Shown piece after piece: positions 27,152-38,042 of a DNA stretch of 64,000 bases (position 1 is its first letter; each line of letters starts with the position of its first letter). The position numbers and the translations under genes were made by a program. The DNA is from Pseudomonas sp. Ga0074129 (GTDB taxonomy: Bacteria; Pseudomonadota; Gammaproteobacteria; Pseudomonadales; Pseudomonadaceae), in assembly GCA_001465025.1 (NCBI GenBank), contig LNDO01000098.1, forward strand, positions 36,797 through 100,796. The letters are read 5' to 3'. Below the pieces are notes generated by a model. It made no database searches and was not told the origin of the DNA. It saw nothing but the letters and a program-made list of their open reading frames with translations.

Positions 27152-27278
27152 GTTGTATGCTCTGCGGTTTCGTCCGCCATGTTAAATCGCCCACCTGCTG
27201 CAGGCTGCTGGCGAAGCGTCGTCTTTGACCGACGAAATGGTGGTATTGACCGTCAAATTGCCTTTCTGAGAGCCCCGC
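27152..27278. promoter_or_regulatory. Divergent yjeH/asnC-type promoter region
   Basis: This 127-bp spacer between the transporter and its presumed regulator holds an inverted pair, TTTGACCG (about 27225) and CGTCAAA (about 27254), which could be an Lrp/AsnC-type binding site. No -35/-10 assignment is certain. Confidence 0.35.
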
Positions 27279-27698
27279 GTGGACAAGTTCGATCAACAGA
27301 TACTCGCCCTGTTGCGTGCCGATGCGCGCTTACCCGTCAGTCAGATCGCCCGTGAGGTCAACCTGTCGCGTTCGGCCGTCAGTGAGCGGATTCGCCAACT
27401 GGAGCAGACGGGCGTGATCCGTGGCTATCAGGCGCAGGTGGCACTGCCCGGTGCAGGCGCGATCACGGCTTATCTGGAGTTGTTCTACCAAGGCGGCCGC
27501 TGCGAGCACTATGTCGAGCGTATGCGCGTGTACCCGGAAGTGCGCCGCTGCAGCGGTATCAGTGGCGAAACGGACATGCTGGTGGTCATCGAAGCGCCCT
27601 CCATGCAACGCCTGAGCGAGGTGCGTGGCGAGATCGAAAACTTCCCCGGCATACAGAAAGTGAAGACCCATATGGTGGTCAAGGATTGGCTGTTTTGA
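27279..27698 (+). CDS. Lrp/AsnC-family transcriptional regulator
   Basis: A 139-residue Lrp/AsnC protein. An N-terminal helix-turn-helix (VSQIAREVNLSRSAVSERIRQLEQTGVIRGY, residues about 20-48) precedes the RAM ligand-binding domain with GETDMLVVIE (about residue 100). Such regulators sense amino acids. It is divergent from the yjeH-like amino acid exporter, its probable target. Two bases after its stop, sbcD begins, so the two may share a transcript. Confidence 0.92.
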   Translation: MDKFDQQILALLRADARLPVSQIAREVNLSRSAVSERIRQLEQTGVIRGYQAQVALPGAGAITAYLELFYQGGRCEHYVERMRVYPEVRRCSGISGETDMLVVIEAPSMQRLSEVRGEIENFPGIQKVKTHMVVKDWLF

Positions 27699-27700
27699 GC

Positions 27701-28921
27701 ATGCGCATCCTGCACACCTCCGACTGGCACCTCGGCCAGCACTTTATGGGCAAGACGCGTCAGGCAGAGCATCAGGCGTTTTGCGCTTGGCTGATCGAGC
27801 AGGTGCGCGCGCATGCGGTGGATGCGCTGCTGATTGCCGGCGATATCTTCGACACCGGCGCGCCGCCCAGTTATGCCCGCGAGCAGTACAACCGCTTTAT
27901 TGTCGAGCTGCGCGCCACCGGCTGCGCGTTGGTGGTGCTGGGCGGCAATCATGATTCGGTGGCCATGCTCGCTGAGAGCAAAACCCTGTTGGCGCAGCTT
28001 GGCACGCGGGTGATTCCGGGTGTTTGTGAGCAACTGGATGAGCAACTGCTGGTGCTGCAGCAACGTGACGGCTCGCCCGGTGCGATTCTCTGCGGCATCC
28101 CGTTTATCCGCCCGCGCGATGTGCTGCTCAGCCAGGCCGGGCAAAGCGCGCAGGACAAGCAACTGTCGCTGCAGCAGGCGATCCAGCAGCACTATCAAGA
28201 CCTCTATGCCCTGGCCGAAGCCAAGCGCGCTGAGCTGGGCGGCGAGCTGCCGATTATCGCCACCGGTCATCTGACCACGGTCGGTGCCAGCGCCAGTGAT
28301 TCGGTACGTGAGATTTATGTCGGCAGCCTGGAGGCCTTCCCCACCAGCGCCTTTCCGCCAGCGGCCTATATCGCCCTGGGGCATATCCACCGGCCGCAAA
28401 AGGTCGGCGGGCTGGAACATATCCGCTACTGCGGCTCGCCGATTGCGTTGAGTTTCGATGAAGCCAAACAGCAGAAGGAAGTGCTGCTGGTGGACCTCGA
28501 TAGTAGCGGTTTGCGCCAGATCAGCGCGCTGCCGGTGCCGCGTTTTCAGCCGCTGCTGTCCTTGCGCGGTTCGTTAAAGGAACTGGAAGCCGCCATTCAG
28601 GAGGCCGCCAAACAGGGCAGTGCCGAACAGCCGGTTTGGCTGGAAGTGCTGGTCGGCACCGACGATTACCTGAGTGACTTGCAACTGCGCATCGCCAAGC
28701 TGTGTGAAGGCCTGCCGGTGGAGGTGCTGCGCATTCGTCGCGAGCGTGGCAATGCCAGCAGCAGCTTGCAGGGTCAGGCTAAAGAAACCCTGGATGAACT
28801 GAGTGTGGACGACGTGTTCGCCCAACGTTTAAGCAGCGAAGCGCTGGACGAAGCCGAGCAGGCACGTCTGCTGGCGCTGTATCAGCAGGTGGTCAGTGAA
28901 CTGCGCGAGGGTGACGCATGA
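27701..28921 (+). CDS. sbcD: SbcCD nuclease subunit D (Mre11-like)
   Basis: SbcD is the calcineurin-like phosphoesterase subunit of the SbcCD complex, which cleaves DNA hairpins, palindromes and protein-blocked ends. All metal-binding motifs are present: [10 protein letters not shown] (residues about 5-14), [14 protein letters not shown], a later GHLTT and GHIHRPQ. Length is 406 residues. ATG 27701 is chosen, as the in-frame codon at 27686 overlaps the upstream gene. The stop overlaps the sbcC ATG (ATGA). Confidence 0.96.
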   Translation: MRILHTSDWHLGQHFMGKTRQAEHQAFCAWLIEQVRAHAVDALLIAGDIFDTGAPPSYAREQYNRFIVELRATGCALVVLGGNHDSVAMLAESKTLLAQLGTRVIPGVCEQLDEQLLVLQQRDGSPGAILCGIPFIRPRDVLLSQAGQSAQDKQLSLQQAIQQHYQDLYALAEAKRAELGGELPIIATGHLTTVGASASDSVREIYVGSLEAFPTSAFPPAAYIALGHIHRPQKVGGLEHIRYCGSPIALSFDEAKQQKEVLLVDLDSSGLRQISALPVPRFQPLLSLRGSLKELEAAIQEAAKQGSAEQPVWLEVLVGTDDYLSDLQLRIAKLCEGLPVEVLRIRRERGNASSSLQGQAKETLDELSVDDVFAQRLSSEALDEAEQARLLALYQQVVSELREGDA

Positions 28922-31900
28922 AAATCCTCAGCCTGCGCCTGAAAAACCTCAATTCGCTCAAGGGCGAGTGGAAGATTGATTTCACCGCCGAGCCGTTCAA
29001 AGACAACGGCTTGTTCGCCATCACCGGGCCGACCGGGGCGGGTAAAACCACGCTGCTGGATGCCATCTGCCTGGCGCTTTACCATCGCACGCCGCGCATG
29101 AGCACGGTGTCGGCCAGCGCCAACGAACTGATGAGTCGGCACACCGCCGACTGTTTGGCCGAGGTCGAGTTTGAGGTTAAGGGCGTCGCCTATCGCGCTT
29201 TTTGGAGCCAGCGCCGCGCCCGCGATAAGGCCGATGGTGCGCTGCAAGCGCCCAAGGTCGAACTGGCGGCTGCCGATGGGCCAATCATCACCGACAAAAT
29301 CAACGAGAAGCTGCGCGAAACCGAGCGCCTGACGGGGCTGGATTTCGAGCGCTTTACCAAATCCATGTTGCTGGCCCAGGGCGGTTTTGCTGCGTTTCTT
29401 GAGGCCAACGCCAACCAGCGCGCCGAGCTGCTGGAAGAGCTGACCGGCACCGATATCTACGGGCATATTTCCCAGCGGGTGTTCGAGCAAACCCGCGAGG
29501 TCAAAGTCGCCCTCGATCAACTGCGCGCCAAGGCCGAGGGCGTGGAGTTGCTCAGTGATGAGCAGCGCGCCGAGCTGCAGGCGCAAACGCAACAATGGGC
29601 GCAGGAACACAGCCGTTTATCCAGCGAACAAAGCGAATTGCAGCACCTGCGCAACGCGCGCGAAGCGCTGAGCAAAGCCGAGGCGCAGTGGTTGGCCAAT
29701 CAGCAGGCTGAGCAGGCGGCGCAAGAGGCCTTGCAGCAAGCCCAGCCGCAATTGGCGCAACTGGCCGCCAGCGAGCCGGCGCAGCGTTTGCAGCCGCTGC
29801 ACCATGACTGGCAGCAAGCTCGCCAGAGTCTGACGCAAACCGAACAAGGGCTGCAGCAGAATGCCAGCGAGCAGCGCCAGGTTGAGCAGACCATTGCCGA
29901 GCAGACCTGGCAGGCCTGCGAACTGAGCGCCCTGCTGCTTGCTGATTGTCAGGCGCAGCGTCAGCAACTGGCTGAACGCCTGCAGCAGGTGCAACAGCAA
30001 CTGGCCGAGCAGCCGCAACAGGGTCGTCTGGGGGAACAGCTGGGCAGCTGGGGCGAGCAGCTTAAGGCACGCCAGCAACTGGTCGAGGACATCACTCAGT
30101 TGCAACTGAGTCAGCAGCAACTGCAAGAAACGATTACCGCGCTGCACACGCAACTGAGCCAGCAGACTGAGCAACTAGGTGCCGAACAGCATCGCCTGCA
30201 GCAGGCCCGCGAGCAGGAACACGCCGCGCAGCAACAACAGCAGGCGCTGCTGACCGGACGCACTGAGGCAGCCTTGCGCGAGCGTTGGCAGCAGCTGCAT
30301 ATCCAGAGCGGTGTGCTGAGTCAGCTGGGCGAATTGGCCGGCGCGCAACAGCGTCTGGCAATCGAACAAACGCAGTTAGCCAGCGCCCTGACGCAATTAC
30401 GCGAGCAGCATCAGGCCAAGAGCGACGAGGTGGCGCAGTTGCGCCTGCGCTACAAGGACCTGCAGCAGCAGGTGCAGGCTCAGGAAAAACTACTGGAGCA
30501 GGAGCAACGCATCCAGGCCCTGGAAACCCATCGCGCCCAATTGCAACCCGGCGAAGCCTGCCCGCTGTGCGGCTCCGAGGCGCATCCTGCGATTAGCGCC
30601 TACCAAGCCCTGGATGTGTCGGCGACCAAGGCGCTGTTGAACAGCAAGCGCAACGAGCTGGAAGCCCTGACCGAACAGGGCCGGCAACTGGCGGGCGAAC
30701 TGGAAAAAATCGCCGCACGCCTGGAGCAGCAACAGCAGCAATTTGCGCGGGGTGAGCAGACCCAGGCCGAGCAGGGTGAGCGCTGGCAAGTGCTTAACGC
30801 GCAACTGGGACATCCGCTGGCCGATGCCGATGCCCTGGCTAACCTGCAGGCACATCAAAGCGATGAGCTGCTCATGTTGCAGCAGCAACTTGATCAACTG
30901 CAACAGCTCAATACCGCCCTTGAGCAGTGCCAGCAAACGCGGCTAAATCAGCAACAGCGGTGCAACGAACTGGAGCAACAGCAGGCGCTTAATCGACTGC
31001 ACCTGCAGCAGCGTCAGGAGCAGCGCGAGCACGGTCAACAGCGCCTGCAACAACTGCAGCAGGTTGCCGCTGAACGTACTGCCGATCTGAGTCAGGCCCT
31101 TGCCGAGTTTGGCTATCAGCTGCCGGACAACGCCAGCGCCTGGCTCACCGAGCGCCAAACAGAGTGGCAGTGTTGGCAGCGCAATCAGCAGCAAAGTCTG
31201 GATTTACAGCGTCAGCTCAGTGAGCGGGATCACGCCCTGCAGGCTGCCGTTCAGTTGGCTCAGCACTGGCAGCAACGCTGGAGTGCGCTGAACCTCGACG
31301 ATCAACCGGGCATGGCCAAGCTCGCCGATGCGCAGGCGGCCTTGCAACAGGCGCAGACTCAACTGGAAGAGGTGCAGCGCCGTCAGCAGCAGTTGACCGG
31401 TAGCCGTCAGGCGCTGGCCAGCCGTCTGCAGGATGAACACGCGCGCCTGCACCAAGCCGAACAGCAGTGGACGGCCGCCCTAAGCGCCAGCCCCTTTAAT
31501 GCCGAGGCCGATTATCTGGCCGCTTTGCTGGATGACGTGCAGCGAATCGCGTTGCAGCAACTGCGTCAGCGGTTGGATAAAGCCTTGAGCGATGCCCAAG
31601 CACTGGTGTGCGCTGCCGCCGAACAGGTCACAGTGCTGCGCGCCAGTCCGGCCAGCGCGCTGGATCTTGCGCAACTCGATGCGCAGTTGCTCACGCTCAA
31701 CAGCCAGTTGCACAGCCTGAGCGAGCGTCAGGGTGAAATCCGCGCGCAGTTGCAGGGCGATGAGGCGCGCAGGCTCGGTCAGCAAAGCCTGTTTGCCGCC
31801 ATCAGCACCCAGCAGGATGAATACGACCTGTGGCAACAGCTCAACAGCCTGATTGGCTCGTCAGACGGCGCCAAATACCGCAAGTTCGCTCAAGGCCTGA

Positions 31901-32352
31901 CCCTGGATCATCTGGTCTACCTGGCCAATCAGCAGCTCGAACGCCTGCACGGTCGTTACCAATTGGCGCGGCGCAGCCGTGGTGAGCTGGAACTGGAAGT
32001 GCTCGATACCTGGCAGGCCGATGCGGCGCGCGACACCAAAACCTTGTCCGGCGGCGAGAGTTTTCTGGTCAGCCTGGCGCTGGCCTTGGCGCTGTCCGAT
32101 CTGGTCAGCCACAAAACCAGCATCGACTCGCTGTTCCTCGACGAAGGCTTCGGCACCCTCGACGGCGAGACCCTGGAGGTGGCGCTGGATGCGCTGGATA
32201 ACCTCAACGCCAGCGGCAAAATGATCGGCGTTATTAGCCATGTTGAGGCGCTGAAAGAGCGCATCCCCGTGCAGCTGAAAGTGCACAAGGCCGTGGGCAT
32301 GGGTTACAGCGCATTGGACAAGCGCTTTGCCTTCAGTCAGCCAAGCAGTTGA
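28918..32352 (+). CDS. sbcC: SbcCD nuclease subunit C (SMC-like ATPase)
   Basis: A 1144-residue SMC-family ATPase. Walker A ([15 protein letters not shown]) is near residue 40; the ABC signature [19 protein letters not shown] and Walker [13 protein letters not shown] are in the last 120 residues. Between them are two long coiled coils extraordinarily rich in glutamine, separated by the zinc-hook motif CPLCGSEAH (about residue 548), which joins two molecules. With SbcD it processes DNA hairpins and ends. The sequence is complete and begins within the sbcD stop codon. Confidence 0.97.
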   Translation: MKILSLRLKNLNSLKGEWKIDFTAEPFKDNGLFAITGPTGAGKTTLLDAICLALYHRTPRMSTVSASANELMSRHTADCLAEVEFEVKGVAYRAFWSQRRARDKADGALQAPKVELAAADGPIITDKINEKLRETERLTGLDFERFTKSMLLAQGGFAAFLEANANQRAELLEELTGTDIYGHISQRVFEQTREVKVALDQLRAKAEGVELLSDEQRAELQAQTQQWAQEHSRLSSEQSELQHLRNAREALSKAEAQWLANQQAEQAAQEALQQAQPQLAQLAASEPAQRLQPLHHDWQQARQSLTQTEQGLQQNASEQRQVEQTIAEQTWQACELSALLLADCQAQRQQLAERLQQVQQQLAEQPQQGRLGEQLGSWGEQLKARQQLVEDITQLQLSQQQLQETITALHTQLSQQTEQLGAEQHRLQQAREQEHAAQQQQQALLTGRTEAALRERWQQLHIQSGVLSQLGELAGAQQRLAIEQTQLASALTQLREQHQAKSDEVAQLRLRYKDLQQQVQAQEKLLEQEQRIQALETHRAQLQPGEACPLCGSEAHPAISAYQALDVSATKALLNSKRNELEALTEQGRQLAGELEKIAARLEQQQQQFARGEQTQAEQGERWQVLNAQLGHPLADADALANLQAHQSDELLMLQQQLDQLQQLNTALEQCQQTRLNQQQRCNELEQQQALNRLHLQQRQEQREHGQQRLQQLQQVAAERTADLSQALAEFGYQLPDNASAWLTERQTEWQCWQRNQQQSLDLQRQLSERDHALQAAVQLAQHWQQRWSALNLDDQPGMAKLADAQAALQQAQTQLEEVQRRQQQLTGSRQALASRLQDEHARLHQAEQQWTAALSASPFNAEADYLAALLDDVQRIALQQLRQRLDKALSDAQALVCAAAEQVTVLRASPASALDLAQLDAQLLTLNSQLHSLSERQGEIRAQLQGDEARRLGQQSLFAAISTQQDEYDLWQQLNSLIGSSDGAKYRKFAQGLTLDHLVYLANQQLERLHGRYQLARRSRGELELEVLDTWQADAARDTKTLSGGESFLVSLALALALSDLVSHKTSIDSLFLDEGFGTLDGETLEVALDALDNLNASGKMIGVISHVEALKERIPVQLKVHKAVGMGYSALDKRFAFSQPSS

Positions 32353-32460
32353 TGCATCCCTGCGCTGATCAGCCGAGGGCTATCTATACTCGGTTGGTCG
32401 CACAGGATGCGCGTACGCAATTTATCAGGGAGTTCTAGCGAATCGCTTGGAGTGACGTGC

Positions 32461-33246
32461 TTGACCAAGCCACTGATCTGCCTGTTGTGCTGCTTGCTTG
32501 TCCCGCTGTACACGCCGCAGGTTTTGGCGCAAAACCTGACCTTTTGCCATGAAGATCAAGACTCGTATCCTTGGGTGATGACCGACGGCAGCGGGCTCAA
32601 CCTGTTGTTGCTGGAACAGGTGGCCGATGCCCTGGGTCTGGAGCTGCACATGGTGGCCGTGCCGTGGAAGCGCTGCCTCAATGGTTTGGCCCAAGGTGTT
32701 TACGACGGCGCGTTTGCCGCCAGTTTCAAGGCCGAGCGTTTGCCCTTGGGGCGTTATCCGCAAGATGCCGATGGTCGGCTTGATGAGCGCAAACGCCTGC
32801 ATACCTCGACCTATGCTCTGTACCGGCGCAAGGGCAGTGCGGTGAGCTGGAACGGCGAGCAGTTTCGCCAGTTGACCGGGCGTATTGGCTCACTCAGCGG
32901 CTTCTCGATTGTTGAAATGCTGCGCAGCCATGGGCTTGAGGTGGACGAAACCAGCCGTGATCCTTTGGCTTTGTTGCAGATGCTCAAACACCAACGCATT
33001 GAAGCCGCCGCTCTACAAAGCCTGCGTGCCGATTTCATCCTGCAGGCTCAGCCTGAGTTGGCTGCGCAGCTTGAGAAAGGTGTGCTGCCGCTGGAAGAAA
33101 AAGCCTACTACCTCATGCTGTCCAATGGCCTGGTGGCCGCACAGCCGGAATTAGCGGCACGGCTGTGGGATGAAATTGAGCGTCAGCGCGAGTCGGCGGC
33201 CTATCAGCAAAAGGTGCAAGTGTTTCTGCTGCACAGTGACCGCTGA
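32461..33246 (+). CDS. Periplasmic amino-acid-type substrate-binding protein
   Basis: A 261-residue type II periplasmic binding protein (SBP_bac_3-like). It begins with a signal peptide (MTKPLICLLCCLLVPLYTPQVLAQ) followed by LTFCHEDQDSYPWVMTDGSGLNL. TTG 32461 is preferred because GGAG lies 8 nt upstream and the signal peptide then begins correctly; an upstream ATG at 32407 would add 18 unconvincing residues. The N-terminal cysteine-containing FCHEDQ and MVAVPWKRCLNGLAQG pattern resembles binding-protein-like proteins of signalling or amino acid systems. No permease genes are adjacent. Confidence 0.78.
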   Translation: MTKPLICLLCCLLVPLYTPQVLAQNLTFCHEDQDSYPWVMTDGSGLNLLLLEQVADALGLELHMVAVPWKRCLNGLAQGVYDGAFAASFKAERLPLGRYPQDADGRLDERKRLHTSTYALYRRKGSAVSWNGEQFRQLTGRIGSLSGFSIVEMLRSHGLEVDETSRDPLALLQMLKHQRIEAAALQSLRADFILQAQPELAAQLEKGVLPLEEKAYYLMLSNGLVAAQPELAARLWDEIERQRESAAYQQKVQVFLLHSDR

Positions 33247-33310
33247 CGAGTTAAAGCTGCGCTTGGCTTGGTATACGCCTGCGCGTGACGCATGATGAAA
33301 CTCCGTTCTG

Positions 33311-34618
33311 ATGAGCACTGCCGGCATGGCTAAGCGTCCCGTTGACCCTCCTTCTGCTTCTGCCTTGGGCCGGTTTTTGACCTTGGCCGGCACCGCCACG
33401 CGCATTGGTGGCAGCGTGCTCGGGCAGCGCTTGCTGCCGGGCAAGCGCGGTGTGGACTGGCAGCCGATTGGCGAGTTGCTTACTGAGGTGCTGGGCGAGA
33501 TGAAGGGGCCGGTGCTCAAGTTGGGTCAAATGGCCTCGCAGTGGCAGGGCGTGTTGCCGCCGCCGATTGCCCAGGCACTGAGCGCACTGCAAAACCGCGT
33601 ACCGGCGCTGCCCTTCAGCGCCCTGCGCGAGCATTTGCAGTTGGTCTACGGCGAGGATTTACAGCAGGTTTTTGCGCAGATTGATGAGCAACCGTTCGCC
33701 GCCGCCTCGCTTGGGCAGGTGCACCGCGCTGTAGCCGCCGATGGACGCAAGATTGTGTTGAAGGTGCAATACCCCGGCATTGCCGCGATTTGTCAGGCCG
33801 ATTTGCTGCAAATGCGTCGCCTGCTGCCCTTGGGCCGCTTGTTGCGCGTGCCGGCGCAACAGTTGGAGGCCTTGTACAACGAACTGGACGCGGTGATTAC
33901 CGCCGAGCTGGATTACCCCGCCGAGATGCAACGGCTGCAGGTATTCCGTGCGCATTTTGCCGACTGGCCGGGGCTGCGTTTGCCAGTGCCGCAAGTGGAT
34001 CTGTGTCGCCCCGGCGTGCTGGCCTTGAGCGAAGAACCCGGATTGCCATTTGCTGAGGTGGCCCAGGCCAGTGCCGAAGTGCGCGAGCGGCTGGCGTTGA
34101 CGCTGGTGCAGTGGCTCGGTGCGCAGGCATTTGAATTGGGCCTGCTGCATGCTGACCCGCATCCCGGCAATTTTGCTTACACCGCCGCAGGTGAGTTGGT
34201 GGTGTACGACTTTGGCTGTGTGCATCGGCTGCCGTCTGCGCTGCTGACGGCTTATGTTCACGCCTACCAGGCGCTGCAGGCGCGCGATGGTGAGCAACTG
34301 GAACAGGCGTTTCAGGCCCTTGGCACACGCCAGCCGCGTTCGGCAGCCCCTTACGGGCTGTATCGGCAATTACATGGTTTGCTCGGCCCGCTGTTGCAGC
34401 CGGGTGAGCAGTGGGATTTTGCTGCCACGCCGCTGCATCAGGAGATGCAACGGCTTATTCCTGATGTATTGGGCGCGTTAGGCAGCCTGCAGCCAGCACC
34501 GGCCACGTTGCTGGTCAACCGCACGTTGGAAGGGCATTACTGGAACCTCAGCCGTCTCGCGGTAGCGTTGCCGCTGGCTGACGTCATGCAGCCACGCATG
34601 GCGCCGCCAAACATATGA
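33311..34618 (+). CDS. ABC1/UbiB/AarF-family atypical kinase
   Basis: A 435-residue ABC1/UbiB-family protein. The family-specific KxGQ motif occurs as VLKLGQMASQW (about residue 75), the A-rich ATP loop as FAAASLGQVHRA (about 135), the invariant lysine in VLKVQYPGI, and the catalytic and metal sites as LLHADPHPGNF and VVYDFGCVHRL (about 280-300). UbiB-type proteins support coenzyme Q biosynthesis by ATP-dependent lipid handling. This is shorter than UbiB (about 540 aa) and lacks the two C-terminal helices I would expect, so it is a paralogue of uncertain role rather than UbiB. Confidence 0.85.
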   Translation: MSTAGMAKRPVDPPSASALGRFLTLAGTATRIGGSVLGQRLLPGKRGVDWQPIGELLTEVLGEMKGPVLKLGQMASQWQGVLPPPIAQALSALQNRVPALPFSALREHLQLVYGEDLQQVFAQIDEQPFAAASLGQVHRAVAADGRKIVLKVQYPGIAAICQADLLQMRRLLPLGRLLRVPAQQLEALYNELDAVITAELDYPAEMQRLQVFRAHFADWPGLRLPVPQVDLCRPGVLALSEEPGLPFAEVAQASAEVRERLALTLVQWLGAQAFELGLLHADPHPGNFAYTAAGELVVYDFGCVHRLPSALLTAYVHAYQALQARDGEQLEQAFQALGTRQPRSAAPYGLYRQLHGLLGPLLQPGEQWDFAATPLHQEMQRLIPDVLGALGSLQPAPATLLVNRTLEGHYWNLSRLAVALPLADVMQPRMAPPNI

Positions 34619-34621
34619 GCC

Positions 34622-35761
34622 TCAGCGCATGCGTTGCACGGGGCGTGCGCGGCCGTTCTCGATATGGGTCAGGAATACAGCACTGGAGCCTTGATGGTCA
34701 TTGCGGCTGAACGACACCTTGAAACCGCCCAGGTCAGTATCAAGATGCTCCAGCGCATCGAGAAAACTGTCGCGGGTCAGTGGTTCGGCAGCGTTTTGCA
34801 GTGCCTGCACAAACACCGCCGCGCTTACATAACCTTCAAGTGATACATGGCTGAAATCACCGGTTGGCATATCCGCCTGATACGCCTTCACCAACGCCAG
34901 GGCGCTGTCGTGGGGCGAGGGTACCACCTGGGAAATGTAAACCCCTTCAGCATCCAGCCCGGCGATTTGTATAAAGCGCTCAGAACCAATAAATGACACG
35001 CTGAGAAAGCGCGTTTTGAAACCTTGGGCGTTAGCTTCTTTGACGGCCGCCGCCAACTGCTTGTAGGTGCCGACAAAGAATACCGCTTCGGGTTGGGCAT
35101 GCTGTAAGGCATGAATGGCCTGTGTGACCTGCAGAGAGTTGCGCAGCACCCGCGCCTCGGCATGCAGTGAAAGACCACGCTTGCTCAGTGCGCCATTAAG
35201 GCCGCTTTTGACTGATTCGCCGAAGGAATCGTCCTGCATCAAAATGGCGATCTTGCTCAGTTGCAGGTCCTTGGTGACGCGCTCCACCAGATGCTCAGTT
35301 TCCTCGATATAAGAAGCCCGTACGTTGAAGACACCTGGCTTGGTCGGCGTGCGCAAAAACTCGGCACCCGTCAGCGGAAACAGGTAAGGCACCTGCGCCT
35401 GCATGGCCAAGGGCAGAGCCGCCCGTGAGGTTGGGGTACCCACATAACCGAGCAGGGCGAAGGCCTTTTGGTTGCTCAGCAAGTCACGGGTGTGAGCGGC
35501 GGTGCGGTTTGGCTCATAACCGTCATCCTGGCTGAGCAGGGTGATGCGGCGGCCGTTGACTCCGCCTTGGGCGTTGATGCGGTCAAAGTAAGCCTGCGCG
35601 CCGCTGTGCATACCCAAGCCCAGCGCGGCGGCGGGGCCGCTTTGTGCATTGACCATGCCGATGCGTACTTCATGCGCTGTCAGGCCCGGTTCAGCGATGG
35701 CCGCAGAACTGGTAAAAAACGTCCAGGCGGCGAGCGCGCCTCTAATTAAGAGTCGGGACAT
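34622..35761 (-). CDS. ABC-type branched-chain amino acid-like binding protein
   Basis: A 379-residue type I periplasmic binding protein. It has a signal peptide (cleavage after AIA, about residue 23) and the LivJ-like start EVRIGMVNAQSGPAAALGLGMHSGAQAYFDRINAQGGVNGRRITLLSQDDGY. The two lobes are complete. No permease or ATPase genes are adjacent, so it either serves a transporter encoded elsewhere or acts as a sensor. It converges with the ABC1-type kinase gene; their stops are three bases apart. Confidence 0.83.
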   Translation of the reverse strand: MSRLLIRGALAAWTFFTSSAAIAEPGLTAHEVRIGMVNAQSGPAAALGLGMHSGAQAYFDRINAQGGVNGRRITLLSQDDGYEPNRTAAHTRDLLSNQKAFALLGYVGTPTSRAALPLAMQAQVPYLFPLTGAEFLRTPTKPGVFNVRASYIEETEHLVERVTKDLQLSKIAILMQDDSFGESVKSGLNGALSKRGLSLHAEARVLRNSLQVTQAIHALQHAQPEAVFFVGTYKQLAAAVKEANAQGFKTRFLSVSFIGSERFIQIAGLDAEGVYISQVVPSPHDSALALVKAYQADMPTGDFSHVSLEGYVSAAVFVQALQNAAEPLTRDSFLDALEHLDTDLGGFKVSFSRNDHQGSSAVFLTHIENGRARPVQRMR

Positions 35762-35871
35762 TATTTAAAGCTTCCTGGCCGGCTTCGCGCGCAGTTAGTA
35801 ATCCAGCGCATGCGGTTTTTATTGTTATGCATGTACAGGCGTCTCCTCTTTCACGAAGTTAGCAAGCCTGA

Positions 35872-36669
35872 TTAATCATTACTGTTCAAGGGGAGTATGG
35901 CTTCAGGTTGGTATTTTCCCTGATTCAAATCGGCGAAGTAGCGATCGTAGCGACCGCTCTTGCGGTAATCCGCCAGGCGTTGATTAAACCGCGCCATCAA
36001 GGTCGTGCTACTGGCTAGGCTTCTCGGTAGCAGCAGGTAGCTGTAGTTGCTGAGCAGGGGTTTTGGATGATGGGTAATCTTGGCCTGGTCGCTGGCGCTG
36101 AAATGGCTGCGCAGGGCGGCGTAGCCGACGTTCATCTCCTGCGGGTAGAGCACTACGCGCTCTTTGAGCAGCTTTTCGAAGTTCTGCATATCGGTGGATA
36201 CGCGTTCCATCTTCACCGTGTTTTTCGCCAGAAATGCATCGAACTGCGGTCCGTAACTGTATTCCAGTCCGCCGCCGAGGGTCATGCCGGTCAGGTCGTC
36301 GAAGCGCTGCCAGTCAAAAGGCAAACTCTTGAGGTGGAAAAACACGAACTGCTCATCCAGCAGGGGCTCGCTGAAGTAAAAGTCGGCCTCGCGCTCGGCT
36401 TTATGCATCCATACGGCGGTGCCGTCAAAGCGGCCAGCTGCGGCGGCTGAATAGGCGCGTGGCCAAGGCAGGAACTGGAAGGTGACGCGATAGCCCTCGT
36501 CGGCCAGGATGTCGCTGATGAGATGAGCGATCACACCGTTGTGTTTTAACTCACTGGACAAATAAGGCGGCCAGTCGCCCACGCTGATCCTCAATTCCGG
36601 CTGCTCGGTGGCCTGTGCAGAAAGCCCCCACCACAGGCACACGGCAACGAACAGGTTTTTCCACTTCAT
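35872..36669 (-). CDS. Periplasmic amino-acid-type substrate-binding protein
   Basis: A 265-residue type II binding protein with a signal peptide (MKWKNLFVAVCLWWGLSAQA) and the family start ISVGDWPPYLSSELKHNGVIAHLISDIL. Conserved aromatic and Arg residues for amino acid ligands are not clearly placed, so the ligand is unknown. No permease gene is adjacent. It is the second of two adjacent binding-protein genes on this strand, resembling the one at 32461 in type. Confidence 0.82.
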   Translation of the reverse strand: MKWKNLFVAVCLWWGLSAQATEQPELRISVGDWPPYLSSELKHNGVIAHLISDILADEGYRVTFQFLPWPRAYSAAAAGRFDGTAVWMHKAEREADFYFSEPLLDEQFVFFHLKSLPFDWQRFDDLTGMTLGGGLEYSYGPQFDAFLAKNTVKMERVSTDMQNFEKLLKERVVLYPQEMNVGYAALRSHFSASDQAKITHHPKPLLSNYSYLLLPRSLASSTTLMARFNQRLADYRKSGRYDRYFADLNQGKYQPEAILPLNSND

Positions 36670-36739
36670 TCAAACCCCTCATTAAAAGAACCGGCGGGTG
36701 CCCGACGCTAATTATCTCATCGTGTTGCGCAGCGTTAAC

Positions 36740-36774
36740 AGGCGGGCCATGAATGTGAATGCCCCGCCTTTTTT
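36740..36774 (+). terminator. Hairpin with T-run on the plus strand
   Basis: AGGCGGG (36740-36746) and CCCGCCT (36763-36769) pair around a 16-nt loop and run directly into TTTTT. The orientation serves plus-strand transcription, but no plus-strand gene ends here; both neighbours are on the minus strand. It may still end the rlmF message as a plain hairpin. Confidence 0.6.
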
Positions 36775-36941
36775 ATTTAGGTAGTACGGATAAAAGCTGC
36801 GCTCGCCGAATCAAGAACCTTTTCACGAGGCTCTCTAAATAATCATAGATGGGCTGTAACAGCAGGCGGAACTTTTACTGTGCAAGCGTTTATTGCGTAG
36901 GCACTCATGCCGCCCGATTAGTTGGCTATTAGCCGGGTGCA

Positions 36942-37952
36942 TTACTGCCAGAGGGTTTTGCGCCAATTCTGCTGCTGTTCCGGCGTCTGGAATGTCCAGG
37001 CGACAAAGCGGCTCTGCTTTTGCCCTTGGGCCATCTCCACGGTGTGGACGTGCAATGCGCCGGCCTTTTTCAGGGTGCTGTAAACGCCGGGCAAATTACC
37101 TGCCTTGGAAATCAGGCTGCTGAACCACAGCACCTGCTGGCCCACGTCGGCACTTTCGCGGATCAGTTGGCTGACAAATGCCGCCTCGCCGCCCTTGCAC
37201 CACAACTCGGCGGCCTGGCCACCAAAGTTAAGTACGGGCAGGGTGCGCTTGGGGTCGAGCTTGCCCAAGTTGCGCCATTTACGTTTGCTGCCGCTGCTGG
37301 CCTCTTCGGCGCTGGCATGAAAGGGCGGGTTACACAGCGTTAGGTCAAAGCGCTCGCTGCTATTGATGAGGCCTTTGAAGATGTGCGCGCTGTCGGTTTG
37401 CTGGCGCAGTTCGATGGCGGCACTCAAGCCCGGATTGGCTTGCACAATGGCCTTGGCCGAGGCGATGGCGCTGGTGGCGATGTCGGAGCCGACAAAATGC
37501 CAGGCGTATTCGCGGTGCCCGAGCAGCGGGTAAATGCAGTTAGCGCCTACGCCAATGTCCAGCGCGCGGATCTTGCCACCGCGCGGGATTTCACCGCCAT
37601 TGCCAGCGGCCAGCAGGTCGGCCAGGTAATGCAGGTAGTCAGCGCGACCAGGGATCGGCGGGCACAGATAATCGGCCGGAATGTCCCAGTGCTGAATGCC
37701 GTAGAACTGCTTGAGCAGCGCGCGGTTGAACACTTTGACCGCGGCCGGGTTGGCGAAGTCGATGCTTTCCTTGCCGTAGGGGTTGATGATGACGAAGGCG
37801 GCCAGTTCCGGGCTGGTTTTGATCAGCGCCGGAAAGTCGTAGCGCCCCTGGTGCCGGTTGCGCGGGTGAAGTTGACCTTTGCTGGCGTCTGGTTTGGGCG
37901 CAGCAGGACGGGCGGCAGGTCGGCGTTTCGGGCGTTTCGGAGGCAGGGACAT
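36942..37952 (-). CDS. rlmF: 23S rRNA (adenine-1618-N6)-methyltransferase RlmF
   Basis: A 336-residue N6-adenine methyltransferase with the RlmF start [17 protein letters not shown], the SAM-binding region [16 protein letters not shown] and the catalytic NPPF motif in [13 protein letters not shown]. It methylates A1618 of 23S rRNA. Initiation is placed at the ATG at 37952, since the first 24 codons of the longer frame are not conserved; a basic proline-rich N-terminal tail precedes the catalytic domain. It lies 90 bp after cbrB on the same strand. Confidence 0.92.
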   Translation of the reverse strand: MSLPPKRPKRRPAARPAAPKPDASKGQLHPRNRHQGRYDFPALIKTSPELAAFVIINPYGKESIDFANPAAVKVFNRALLKQFYGIQHWDIPADYLCPPIPGRADYLHYLADLLAAGNGGEIPRGGKIRALDIGVGANCIYPLLGHREYAWHFVGSDIATSAIASAKAIVQANPGLSAAIELRQQTDSAHIFKGLINSSERFDLTLCNPPFHASAEEASSGSKRKWRNLGKLDPKRTLPVLNFGGQAAELWCKGGEAAFVSQLIRESADVGQQVLWFSSLISKAGNLPGVYSTLKKAGALHVHTVEMAQGQKQSRFVAWTFQTPEQQQNWRKTLWQ

Positions 37953-38042
37953 GGCAAGGCTAATCGGCAGAAAGGCCGGGGATTTTCCCACAGCCGGCGA
38001 CCGGCTGCAGGATATTCCGCTCAAGCGACGTGCGGCGTTGGC

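Noticed and set aside
37953-38042. CrcZ RNA gene after cbrB
   Set aside because: Only 90 bp separate cbrB from rlmF, far shorter than CrcZ, and no sigma-54 promoter is visible there.
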